The translations under genes and the position numbers were made by a program. This document shows positions 45,874 to 54,546 of a DNA stretch of 64,000 nucleotides, in pieces. Position 1 is the first letter of the stretch. Each line of letters opens with the position of its first letter. Location of the stretch: contig CAVTWS010000006.1 of NCBI GenBank assembly GCA_963738445.1, forward strand, positions 274,621 through 338,620, read 5' to 3'. The DNA comes from CAVTWS01 sp963738445. Lineage in GTDB: Bacteria; Actinomycetota; Acidimicrobiia; Acidimicrobiales; SHLQ01. Below the pieces are notes generated by a model, which was not told the DNA's origin, made no database searches, and saw only the letters and a list, made by a program, of their open reading frames with translations.

Positions 45874-48140
45874 TGAGCACCACGGTCAAACGCATCGTCG
45901 GTGTCGTGGTCCTGCTGGCCGTGCTGTTCGGGGTGTGGGTTCTCGCCCAGTCACTCGTCGACAAGGAAGCCGACACCTCCACCGGCCCGTTGATCATCCA
46001 GCGGGAGGTCCAGCGCACGACCCTCCAAGATGTCCTCACCGTTCAGGGGGAGCTCCTCCGCGACGAGCTGCAGACGATCAACTCCCCCGTCGACGGCCGG
46101 GTCAGCGCGGTCTTCGTCGAGGACGGTGACACCGTGGAGCCCGGCAACACGTTGTTCTCGCTCGACGGTCGCGCCGCGGTCGCCGTCAACGGCGACTTCT
46201 CGTTCTTCCGGGAGCTCGATGTCGGCTCCGACGGTCCCGACGTGCAGCAGTTGGAGACGATCCTCAGCCAGACGGGCTACGACGTCGGCGAGGTCGATCG
46301 CCTTTTCACCGAGACCACCCGGCGCGGGCTGACGCAATGGCAGGTCGACAACGGGTACGGCGGCGCCACGCCGGAACCGGGCGAGACGGTGTCGGTCACG
46401 CTGCAACAGAACCAGGCCGGCTACACGATCGGCGCCCAGAACACCATGGCCGTGGTCATCGGACCGTCGGTCCCGGTCGGCGGCCCGGCACCGACGCCCC
46501 GTACCGCGAGCCGGTCCTCGGCCCCGGCCGGCCGGGCCCAGGCCCAGGCCGATCCCCCGATCCCGAGGGTCGAGGTCACCGTCGACGTCCAGCAGGTGAC
46601 CGAGGGGCAACAGGCCACGTTCACCTTCACCGTCGACCGGGGCTTCGAGACAGCCACCCTCGTCGAGATCGCCGCCGACGGCGACGCCACCGAGGACAAC
46701 GCCACCACCGACCAGGACAACGACGAATCGGACTACGAGGCCATCCCCGAATCGGTGCGGTTCGAGCCCGGGGTCCTGAGCGTCAACCTGGTGATCACCA
46801 CCCGCGAGGACGCCGTGCTGGAGACGGCCGACGAAGACCTCACCATCTCGATCTCGGATTCGTTCGACCAGGACCCGATCTACAACACCGGCGGCCTGAA
46901 CTCGGCCACGGTCACCATCCTGGCCGACGGCTCCGACGAACACCCGGTGATCCGGATCGACGCCAGCGAGCCCCTCGTGCAGGAAGGTGGCGGCGGGGGC
47001 GGCGCTGCGGGCGGCGGGGGCGGAGGCGGGGGCGGTGGCGACATCACGATGACCCTGACCTCCACGCTGCAGCTCAACGAAGACATCGACATCTACTACT
47101 GGCTCACCGGCTCCGCGGTTCTGGGAGACGACTTCGAGGATCCCGACGAGGAAACCGACGGCAACATCGGATTCGTCACCCTGCCCGCCGGAGACACCTC
47201 GGTCGACCTCACCATCGACGTCCGCGACGACGACCGCGTCGAGCACGACGAGGACATCACCGTCAACCTGGGTTTCGACCCCGAGGATCCCGCCGGTGAC
47301 CCGGGCTACTTCATCGCGATCGGCGCATCGACGGCCACGACCTCGATCGAGAGCGACGACCTGCCCGAGCTCACGCTCCGCGGCGGCGGCGCGATCGGCG
47401 AAGGGGGCACGGCCAGTGTGGTGGTCGTCGCCGACCAGGCACCGATCGAGGACACGTCGGTCAACTACCAGGTCAACGGCAACGCCCAGGCCGGCGAGGA
47501 CTTCGAAGCCCTCACGGGCACGGTGCTCCTGCGGGCCGGGCAGACCCAGGTCACGGTGCCGATCCGATCGCTCGACGACGACGTCGTCTTCCTCCCGAGC
47601 GACATGATCGTGGCCGCGTGGCCGGCCCGCATCGGAACCGTCGAGGTCGACGACGGCGAGTTCGTGCTCCAGGGCAACCCGCTGATGTCGCTGACCGAGC
47701 CGGTGTTCACCATCAAGCTCTACGCCAACGCCACCCAGTTCTCCGACCTCGTCGTCGGCCAGGAGGTCACCGTCGAGCTGTCCGCCGGCGACCAGGAATC
47801 CCCGGGCATCATCACCGAGCTGGATGAAGCCGCCACCATCAACGACGACGGCAGCGAACGCTACGAGGGCATCGTCGAAGCCACGAGCGAGCTCGCCGCC
47901 GTCGACGGCGCCGTGGTCAACATCGACATCGTCATCGACGAATCCGTCGACGTGTTGGCCGTCCCCATCTCGGCCGTGAGCCAGGACGCCACCGGCAACA
48001 AGGAAGTCCGTCTGCTGAGTCCCGAGGGCACGGTGTCGCGGGTCCAGGTCGAGACCGGCCTCGAGGACGGCTCGCTCATCGAGATCACCTCGGGTCTGAG
48101 CGGCGGCGAGATCGTCATCGTGGAGATCGACCCAACGTGA
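45873..48140 (+). CDS. HlyD/MacA-type membrane fusion adaptor with peptidoglycan-binding and three Calx-beta domains
   Basis: The protein has 755 residues from ATG 45873. One N-terminal membrane helix (IVGVVVLLAVLFGVWVLAQSL) is followed by a first lipoyl-like half motif (INSPVDGRVSAVFVEDGDTV, about 68-90). A peptidoglycan-binding fold (LDVGSDGPDVQQLETILSQTGY, about 114-160) follows. Three Calx-beta-like modules span roughly 230-345, 355-480 and 490-585, each with an EG...(A)GDDFE/EDFEAL pattern and closing acidic strands (VTEGQQATFTFTVDR; VLGDDFEDPDEET; AQAGEDFEALTG). A Gly-rich run sits in the second (about 371-389). The second adaptor half follows (IGTVEVDDGEFVLQGNPLM, about 590-610, and the beta-barrel to the end). 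The protein is probably the periplasmic or cell-wall-spanning partner of the following ABC ATPase and permease. Calx-beta insertion is unusual for this class. Confidence 0.85.
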   Translation: MSTTVKRIVGVVVLLAVLFGVWVLAQSLVDKEADTSTGPLIIQREVQRTTLQDVLTVQGELLRDELQTINSPVDGRVSAVFVEDGDTVEPGNTLFSLDGRAAVAVNGDFSFFRELDVGSDGPDVQQLETILSQTGYDVGEVDRLFTETTRRGLTQWQVDNGYGGATPEPGETVSVTLQQNQAGYTIGAQNTMAVVIGPSVPVGGPAPTPRTASRSSAPAGRAQAQADPPIPRVEVTVDVQQVTEGQQATFTFTVDRGFETATLVEIAADGDATEDNATTDQDNDESDYEAIPESVRFEPGVLSVNLVITTREDAVLETADEDLTISISDSFDQDPIYNTGGLNSATVTILADGSDEHPVIRIDASEPLVQEGGGGGGAAGGGGGGGGGGDITMTLTSTLQLNEDIDIYYWLTGSAVLGDDFEDPDEETDGNIGFVTLPAGDTSVDLTIDVRDDDRVEHDEDITVNLGFDPEDPAGDPGYFIAIGASTATTSIESDDLPELTLRGGGAIGEGGTASVVVVADQAPIEDTSVNYQVNGNAQAGEDFEALTGTVLLRAGQTQVTVPIRSLDDDVVFLPSDMIVAAWPARIGTVEVDDGEFVLQGNPLMSLTEPVFTIKLYANATQFSDLVVGQEVTVELSAGDQESPGIITELDEAATINDDGSERYEGIVEATSELAAVDGAVVNIDIVIDESVDVLAVPISAVSQDATGNKEVRLLSPEGTVSRVQVETGLEDGSLIEITSGLSGGEIVIVEIDPT

Positions 48141-48973
48141 TCGAGCCTCCTGGTGCGCCCGCGCACCACCATGCCCCCAGTGGTGCGCCCGCGCACCACC
48201 ATGCCCCCAGTGGTGCCCCGCACCACCATGTCCCCGGTGAGCCGGCGCCGCCGCCGATGGACCAGCCGCTCCTCGAGCTGCGGCAGGTCACGCGCTCGTA
48301 CGGCGACGAGGTCGTCGTCCACGCGTTGCGGGCCGTCTCCCTGCAGATCTTTCCCGGCGACTTCGTGTCCATCGTCGGTCCCTCGGGCTCGGGGAAGTCG
48401 ACGATGCTCGGTCTGCTCGGCTGCCTCGACCAGCCGACGAGCGGTGAGGTGTGGATCGGCGGCGAGTGCGCCACCACGTTGCCCGAGCTCGAACGCACGA
48501 GGCTCCGGGGCCGCACCATCGGCTTCGTGTTCCAGCAGTTCCACCTGATCCCCCATCTGAGCGCCCTCGGCAACGTCGAGACCGCGCTGCTCTACCGGGG
48601 TCTCAAACCCAAGGAGCGCCACGAACTCGCCATGGACGCGATGACCCAGGTCGGCCTGGATCATCGCCACGATCACCGCCCGGTGCAGATGTCCGGCGGC
48701 GAGCAGCAGCGGGTCGCGCTGGCCCGGGCCATCGTCGGCCACCCCTTGATGGTGCTGGCCGACGAGCCGACCGGGGCCCTCGACACCAAGAACGCCGCCA
48801 ACGTGATGGACATCTTCGCCCGGCTCCGGTCGGACGACCGGGCCATCGTGATCGTCACCCACGACCTCGGCGTGGCCGACGCGGCCGAACGCAAGGTGTC
48901 GATGCGTGACGGCGAGATCGTCGCCGACGAACGGCGCACGCCGACTGCGTATGCCGGGACCACCCACCGGTGA
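48137..48973 (+). CDS. ABC transporter ATP-binding protein (MacB/LolD type) with His-rich repeated N-terminus
   Basis: The 278-residue protein has the canonical ATPase motifs: Walker A GPSGSGKSTMLGLLG, Q-loop FQQFHLIPHLSA, signature MSGGEQQRVALARAI, Walker B MVLADEPTGALD and H-loop IVTHD. Before the core, about 38 residues consist of three copies of GAPAHHHAPS-like sequence encoded by 30-bp direct repeats. If translation starts at GTG 48137 (GTGA overlap with the adaptor gene), the tail is part of the protein; ATG 48257 would give a normal-length ATPase without it. It powers export with the permease downstream. Confidence 0.9.
   Translation: MIEPPGAPAHHHAPSGAPAHHHAPSGAPHHHVPGEPAPPPMDQPLLELRQVTRSYGDEVVVHALRAVSLQIFPGDFVSIVGPSGSGKSTMLGLLGCLDQPTSGEVWIGGECATTLPELERTRLRGRTIGFVFQQFHLIPHLSALGNVETALLYRGLKPKERHELAMDAMTQVGLDHRHDHRPVQMSGGEQQRVALARAIVGHPLMVLADEPTGALDTKNAANVMDIFARLRSDDRAIVIVTHDLGVADAAERKVSMRDGEIVADERRTPTAYAGTTHR
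48151..48237. repeat. 30-bp tandem direct repeats, three units
   Basis: Units at 48151-48180 and 48181-48210 are identical (starting TGGTGCGCCCGCGCACCACC), and a third shorter degenerate copy occupies 48211-48237. In the reading frame of the ABC ATPase they encode repeated Ala-Pro-His-His-His. The array also keeps the frame between the start codon and the ATPase core. Confidence 0.9.
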
Positions 48974-50154
48974 GAAGCGTTCGCGACCTCCTCGGCGTCG
49001 CCCTCGGCGGCCTGGCCGCCCGCAAGGTTCGGACCGCCCTGATCCTGCTCGGCCCCATCGTCGGCGTGTCGATGATCGTCGCGGCGGTCGGCTTCACCTC
49101 CAGCGCCAAGGGCGACCTGCAACGCAAGCTCCGCGAGCTCGGCACCAACCTGGTCGAGTGCGGCGCGGCGTCGGCGTTCGGCAGCCAGGATCCGCGACTC
49201 CCCGAGGACGTCGTGGGCCGGGCCTTGGCGCTGCCGTTCGTCGAACGGGTGGCACCGGTCCTCGATCTGCAGGGGATCCTCACCCTGCCCTACCCGGAGG
49301 CCCAGACCTTCTACGAGGCCTTCCCGGTCCCGGTGGTCGCCGCCGACACCGTGCTCCCGGACGTCCTCAACGTTCCGATGCTGTCCGGGCGCTGGCTCGA
49401 CACGTTCGACAACGAGGATCCCGCCCGCGCCGCGGTGATCGGTCGGGACCTGGCCGCCGAGTACAACTACTTGCAGGGCGAAGGTCGCACGATCGAGCTC
49501 AACGGCATCGAGTACGGCGTGGTGGGCGTGCTCGACAGCGTGGAGTTGGTGTCCTCGTTCAACACCGCGGTGTTCATCTCCTTCGGCGCGGCCGAGGCGG
49601 ACTTCGTCGAAGAGACCGACCCCAATCGGTTCTATGCCCGCGCCACCCCGGGCTCCGAGCAGCGGGTCAACGACGCCATGCCCGACGCCATCGGCTTGGG
49701 CGGGCCCGACGAAGTCGAGTGCTCCGTACCCAGTGACCTGCTCGAAGCGCAGGCGCAGACCGACACCACCCTGCGGACCATCGTGGCCATCATGGGCGGC
49801 CTCGCGCTGCTCGTCGGCGCGATCGGCATCGCCAACGTCATGACGATCTCGGTGATCCAACGGTCATCGGAGATCGGTATCCGCCGCGCCCTCGGCCACT
49901 CCCGCGGCACGATCGCCTGGCAGTTCCTCGTCGAGGCTCTCGTCGTCGGGGTGCTCGGCGGCGCGCTCGGCGCGGGGGTGGGCGCGGGCGTGCTGTGGAT
50001 CGGCGTCCAGATCAAGGACTGGGTCTTCACCCTGGAGTGGGGCGTCATTCTGCTCGGGATGGGGTCCGCACTCCTGATGTCGATCCTGGCCGGCATCTAC
50101 CCGAGCATGAAGGCCGCCCGGCTCGAACCGCTCGAAACCCTCCGCCTCGGCTGA
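48970..50154 (+). CDS. ABC transporter permease, MacB/FtsX type
   Basis: The 394-residue protein has an N-terminal transmembrane helix (RTALILLGPIVGVSMIVAAVGF), a large extracytoplasmic MacB-like domain of about 200 residues, and three C-terminal helices. The last contain the FtsX signature: MGGLALLVGAIGIANVMTISVIQRSSEIGIRRALGHSRG, written here as IGIANVMTISV and RSSEIGIRRALG, and an AGIYPSMKAARLEPLETLR end. The GTGA overlap with the ATPase gene confirms the operon. Such permeases export lipids, peptides or antibiotics by mechanotransmission rather than direct passage; the substrate here is unknown. Confidence 0.92.
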   Translation: MRSVRDLLGVALGGLAARKVRTALILLGPIVGVSMIVAAVGFTSSAKGDLQRKLRELGTNLVECGAASAFGSQDPRLPEDVVGRALALPFVERVAPVLDLQGILTLPYPEAQTFYEAFPVPVVAADTVLPDVLNVPMLSGRWLDTFDNEDPARAAVIGRDLAAEYNYLQGEGRTIELNGIEYGVVGVLDSVELVSSFNTAVFISFGAAEADFVEETDPNRFYARATPGSEQRVNDAMPDAIGLGGPDEVECSVPSDLLEAQAQTDTTLRTIVAIMGGLALLVGAIGIANVMTISVIQRSSEIGIRRALGHSRGTIAWQFLVEALVVGVLGGALGAGVGAGVLWIGVQIKDWVFTLEWGVILLGMGSALLMSILAGIYPSMKAARLEPLETLRLG

Positions 50155-50211
50155 CGCACGGCACCGAGCCGCCGAGGCATCTTCGAGCGGCGTGCGGGCT
50201 GCGCCGCGGCA

Positions 50212-50964
50212 TCACCGCTGGCAGCGGGCCGCCAGGGTGTCGACGATGGCAGCAAGGCGCTCGGGGTCCTCACGGGCCGGCGTGTGCCCCGTGTCGATCT
50301 CGATGACCTCGGTGGCCCCGGACGCGGCGATCAGGCGATCCTGCATGGCCGGGCATTGGATCTCGTCCTGCCGGCACCGGATGTACGTGCGTCCGATGTG
50401 GTCGGGAACGCCGGACCACGTCACGGTCTGGAACATCAGGTTGAGGGAGTCGATGCCCTGGACGACCGCCGGGTCGGTGATGGGCGCCAGTCCCGGTGGC
50501 GGGTCGACTCCGGCTTCGACGAATGTGCTGCCGCGGCGCTCCCGAAGCAACAGAACCCGCCTATCGGCCATGGCGCCGACGCGTTCGGGGTGGACGATGT
50601 CAGCCGGCCTCGACCCGTCCGGGGCGATGAGGCCGGCGACGAACACCACGTGGGCGGCGTCCGCCCCGAGATGGGCGAGCAGCGACGGCGCGACGATGGC
50701 CCCGGCCGAGTGAGCGACCACCAGGATCGGTCCACCGCCGAGAACCTCGCGCGCTTCGTCGGCCAGCTGGCGACCCGCATCGGCCACCGTCCAGTCGGTG
50801 ATGTCGCTCGGCCGCCGGCCCCGACCCGGGAGGTCGACGGCGTGCGACTCATGCCGCAACCGGTCCTGGACCCGCCTCCACACGCGAGAGGTGTTGCCGG
50901 CCCCGTGCACCAGGAGCACTCGAGGACTCGACCCTCGGTGGGCGTCGGACGGCGGAACGGGCAT
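50212..50964 (-). CDS. Alpha/beta hydrolase
   Basis: The protein is about 250 residues from ATG 50964 (MPVPPSDAHRG). The oxyanion-hole motif is VLLVHGAGNTSRVW, the nucleophile elbow VVAHSAGAIV, and the catalytic His lies in IDTGHTPARED near the C-terminus. The fold resembles esterases of the salicylate-methyl-esterase or EstC-like group. The substrate is unknown. It is divergent from the FMN oxidase gene by 75 bases and convergent with the ABC permease. Confidence 0.85.
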   Translation of the reverse strand: MPVPPSDAHRGSSPRVLLVHGAGNTSRVWRRVQDRLRHESHAVDLPGRGRRPSDITDWTVADAGRQLADEAREVLGGGPILVVAHSAGAIVAPSLLAHLGADAAHVVFVAGLIAPDGSRPADIVHPERVGAMADRRVLLLRERRGSTFVEAGVDPPPGLAPITDPAVVQGIDSLNLMFQTVTWSGVPDHIGRTYIRCRQDEIQCPAMQDRLIAASGATEVIEIDTGHTPAREDPERLAAIVDTLAARCQR

Positions 50965-51039
50965 GCGGCAGGCAGTATGGCCCGGATCGGCGCCCCCAAC
51001 GAGCACGTGACGCGCGGCTCGTGGCACGCTTGGCACCCC

Positions 51040-52262
51040 ATGCTCGACACGCTGAGATCCGTCCTCCAGTTTCGAAAGCTCGAGCTCGACCCCGTGACCC
51101 GCCGGCTCCGGGGAGCCGCCTGCGTCGACGACCTGCGTCGGATCGCCAAGCGGCGACTGCCCGGCGGCGTCTTCGATTACATCGACGGCGGGGCGGAGAG
51201 CGAACGCACCCTGGCGGACAACGTGTCGGGGTTCGGTCGCATCACGTTCCAACCCCGCGTGCTCCGCCCGGTCGCCGGGATCGACACCACCTCCACCCTG
51301 CTCGGGCGGCCGCTGTCCCTCCCGCTGGTGCTCGCCCCCACCGGATTCACCCGCATCGCCGATCCCCAGGGCGAGCTCGCGGTCGCGCGCGGAGCGCCGC
51401 CCGCGCCGGCCTGCCCTACACGTTGTCGACGCTCGCCACCCGCTCGCTCGAGGAGGTCAGCGCGGTCTCGTCCGGTCGACGATGGTTCCAGGTCTACTTC
51501 TGGCGAGATCGGGGTCTGGTGACCTCGATGGTCGAGCGCGCTGCGGCGGCCGGCTACGAGGCGCTCGTGTTGACGGTCGACACCGCGGTCCTGGGTCGGC
51601 GGGAGCGCGATGTCCGGCGCGGGTTCTCCCTTCCTCCGAAGATCGGCCCCGGCACCCTCGTCGACGGGGTCCTTCACCCATCGTGGACATGGCGGTTCAT
51701 CCGGTCCGAACCCATCCGCTTCGCCAACGTGACCGGCTCCGGCACCGGCACCGGCGACGGTTCCACCGCGGTGTCTCTCTCCGACTACATCAACGCCCAG
51801 TTCGATCCGGACCTCTCGTGGGACGACGTCACGTGGCTGCAATCGATCTGGAAAGGCCCGATCGTCATCAAGGGCATCCAGACGGTGGCCGATGCCCGCC
51901 TGGCCGCCGACTCCGGGGTCGCGGCAGTGATGTTGTCGAACCACGGTGGTCGCCAGCTGGACTCGGCCCCCGCTCCCATCGATCTGGTCGCCCCCGTGGC
52001 CGACGCGGTGGGCGACCGGATCGAGATCATCTGCGACGGTGGGATCCGACGCGGCGGCGACATCGTCAAAGCGCTCGCCCTCGGCGCCCACGCCGTCTCG
52101 ATCGGCCGGGCCTACCTCTACGGGCTCGGCGCCGGCGGAGAACGGGGTGTCGACCACGTGCTCGGTCTCCTCGCCGACGATGTCCGACGTACGTTGGCCC
52201 TCGTCGGTGTGCAGAACGTGACCGATCTGGGCCCCGAGGTGATCAGGAAGGCAACACCATGA
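51040..52262 (+). pseudogene. FMN-dependent alpha-hydroxy-acid oxidase, one frameshift
   Basis: The enzyme belongs to the lactate/glycolate oxidase TIM-barrel family. The first part (from ATG 51040) has GGVFDYIDGGAESERTLADN, FQPRVLRPV and LVLAPTGFTRIADPQGELA. The frame breaks near 51395 and continues with GLPYTLSTLATRSLEEV, WFQVYFWRDRGL, LVLTVDTAVLGRRERDVRRG and the FMN/substrate motif VVIKG-type IVIKGIQTVADARLA. SNHGGRQLDSAPAPIDL (catalytic His and Arg) and ICDGGIRRGGDIVKALALGA follow. All catalytic residues are present on both sides of a single break. The stop overlaps the next gene's ATG (ATGA). Confidence 0.82.
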
Positions 52263-53414
52263 GTGGACCGACCACAGCTGAGGACGCGTCCGAACGCGCC
52301 GAAATTCCACCAGGATCGCAGCCACTACCAGCCGGCCCTCCAGCGCTGGTTCTCGGCTCGCCGACCCGAAGCCGGCGACGTCCGGGTCGGCGGCATCGAC
52401 ATCCCGGCGGCGACCGGCTTCTCGAACGAGACCGTGTTCTTCGACGTCGACTGGACCGAGGGCGGCGACCGCCCGACAACGAACGGTTCGTCGCCCGCAT
52501 CGAGCCGCCGACCGGCGCGCTGTTCCCGGCCCAGACCGCGGCCTGCGGGGTCTCGGTCGGCGTCCAGTACCGGGCGATGGAGCTCGCCGGCGCACCACGG
52601 CGTGCCGATGTGCCCGCTTGTCGGGTTCGAGGCCGACCCGTCGGTGCTCGGTCAGCCGTTCTTCGTGATGGGGTTCGTCGAAGGGTGTGATTCCCGCCGA
52701 CGTGCCGCGGTACTCCGAGGCCGGGTTCCTGGTCGACGAGGCGACGCCCGAGCGAGCGCACAGCGGATGGTGCGGCACCGGGCTCGAGGCGATGGCCCGG
52801 TGCACGCCATCGACTGGCGCACCGCGGGCCTCGAGTGGCTCGACGCCAGCGGCGATGGCCACCCCACCCAGGCAGTGCAGCTGCGAGCTCTACCGCGACT
52901 TCGTGACCGAGAAGCTCGCCGGACGCGACCATCCGGTGATGTTCGCCGCGCTCGACTGGCTGGAGGCCAACGATCCCCACGACGAGCGCATCGGGCTGAT
53001 CGTGGGGCGACTCCCGGCTCGGCAACATCATCTGGCGGGACTACGAGCCGGCGGTGGTGTGCGACTGGGAAGCGTGCGCGCTGGGCCCGACCGAGGCCGA
53101 TCTCGGCTGGTGGCTGATGTTCGACCGGATGTCGTTCGACGATCTCGGCGCGACGCGCATGGACCGGGTTCCCCACCCGCGAGGAGATGATCGCGCATGT
53201 ACGAGGACATCTCGGGCCGCGAGGTGCGCGACGCGCACTACTGGGAGGTCTTCGGTGCGATGCGGTTCGCCGCCATCATGATCCCGTTGGCCGACCGCAT
53301 GGTCGACGCCGGGCTCGTCCCCGTGGAACTCAACATGGCCGGTCGCCAACGCGGTCACCGCCGCCGTCGCCACGCCTGCTCGGCATCGAGAACCCCACAC
53401 CGGCCGCCTTCTGA
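52259..53414 (+). pseudogene. APH-type phosphotransferase family protein, several frameshifts
   Basis: The reconstructed protein is about 385 residues. Conserved blocks in changing frames are YQPALQRWFSARRPEAGDV, DIPAATGFSNETVFFDVDW, VLGQPFFVMGFVEG, AIDWRTAGLEWLDASGDG and DHPVMFAALDWLEANDP. The catalytic DSRLGNIIWRDY (altered HxDxxxxN loop), VVCDWEACALGPTEADLGWW (DxD-like Mg motif) and the C-terminal GIENPTPAAF end at 53414. Related proteins, including the kinase part of ACAD10/11, phosphorylate hydroxyacyl-CoA compounds. It is coupled to the alpha-hydroxyacid oxidase gene. At least four single-base shifts are needed to read it. Confidence 0.72.
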
Positions 53415-53480
53415 CCCCCACCCCACCTCTCTCCCCTCCCACCACCGTTCGGGCAGGGAAGGGGGAAGGGACGGGTGGGT

Positions 53481-54461
53481 TCAGGGGGTGACGAGGACCT
53501 TGCGGTCGGTGGTGGCGCCGGCCTTCAGGGCCGCGAAGGCTGGGCCCATCTGGTCGAGCCCGACCCGCCGGGTGACGAACCCGTCGACGCGCAGCTCGCC
53601 CTCGCCGAGGAGTCGGGCGGTCAGGTCGAACTCGGCGCGGGTGTAGAACACCGCGAACCGCACCTCCAACTCCTTCATCAGCGCGGTCACGGGCACGATC
53701 GGATCCGGCGCCATGCACACACCGGCCACGACCACCCGGCCCCGCACCGTCGTGGCGTCGAACGCCGCCTGGACCAGGCCCGGACCGCCGACGCACTCGT
53801 AGACGATGTCGTGCGATCCGACGGGTTGGTCCCCCGAGGGATCGATCGTGCCGGTCGCCCCGAAGGCCGCGGCGCCGGCTCGTCGCTCCGGTGACGGATC
53901 GCTGATCACGACCTCGACGGCGCCCAGTCGGCGCGACCACAACGCCACTGCGGCCCCGACCGATCCACCGCCCATGACGAGCACGCGGGCCCCCACCTGA
54001 GGACCGGCCGCGTTCACCGCGTGCAACCCGACCGCCAGGGGCTCGACGAGCGCGCCGACGTCGCCGAGCCCGCCCGGTAGCCGGCTGCTCGTCGCTGAAC
54101 CGACCCGCACCAGCTCGGCGAAACCGCCCGCCATCCCGCCGAGCCCGAGCAGGTCGACCCGTTCGCAATGGGCCTGCTCGCCCTGTTGGCACCAGCGGCA
54201 CGTTCCGCAGGCCAGCAACGGCATGGCGGCAACCCGATCGCCGACGCGCCATCCTTCGACTCCACCACCCCACGCGACGACCTCGCCACAGAACTCGTGG
54301 CCGAGCACGACCCCCGCCGGCATGTGGCCGATCGACTTGAGATCCGAGCCGCAGATCCCGCACGCCTCGACCCGGACCAGGAGCTCGCCGGGCCCGGGTG
54401 CCGGGTCCGGCACCTCTTCCACCTCGAAATCGTGATCGCCGGTGACGACTGCTGCTCGCAC
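53481..54461 (-). CDS. Zinc-dependent alcohol dehydrogenase (MDR superfamily)
   Basis: The 326-residue protein has a catalytic zinc site with Cys in EACGICGSDLKSI and His/Glu in GVVLGHEFCGEVVAWG. The structural zinc loop is CGTCRWCQQGEQAHC. The nucleotide-binding motif is VLVMGGGSVGAAVALWS, with an acidic selector VVISDPSPER favouring NAD. VYECVGGPGLVQAAFD follows. It resembles threonine- or polyol-dehydrogenase-type enzymes; the exact substrate is unknown. It is divergent from the P450 gene by 85 bases. Confidence 0.92.
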   Translation of the reverse strand: MRAAVVTGDHDFEVEEVPDPAPGPGELLVRVEACGICGSDLKSIGHMPAGVVLGHEFCGEVVAWGGGVEGWRVGDRVAAMPLLACGTCRWCQQGEQAHCERVDLLGLGGMAGGFAELVRVGSATSSRLPGGLGDVGALVEPLAVGLHAVNAAGPQVGARVLVMGGGSVGAAVALWSRRLGAVEVVISDPSPERRAGAAAFGATGTIDPSGDQPVGSHDIVYECVGGPGLVQAAFDATTVRGRVVVAGVCMAPDPIVPVTALMKELEVRFAVFYTRAEFDLTARLLGEGELRVDGFVTRRVGLDQMGPAFAALKAGATTDRKVLVTP

Positions 54462-54546
54462 GGTTGGTCCTCCCGCCCGCCGGACAGGGCGGGTCAGGTC
54501 GACCGAGGTTTCGTCCGGTCGACCGCGGGCAACCTAATCTCACGCC

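Noticed and set aside
46980..47040. Poly-Gly run in the adaptor as a frameshift artefact
   Set aside because: The frame continues with recognisable Calx-beta sequence on both sides.
48151..48237. CRISPR or iteron origin
   Set aside because: Direct repeats are in frame inside a coding region and lack spacers. No replication gene is nearby.
50140..50180. Terminator after the ABC permease (GCCTCGGC/GCCGAGGC arms)
   Set aside because: The loop is long and no T-run follows; too weak to list.
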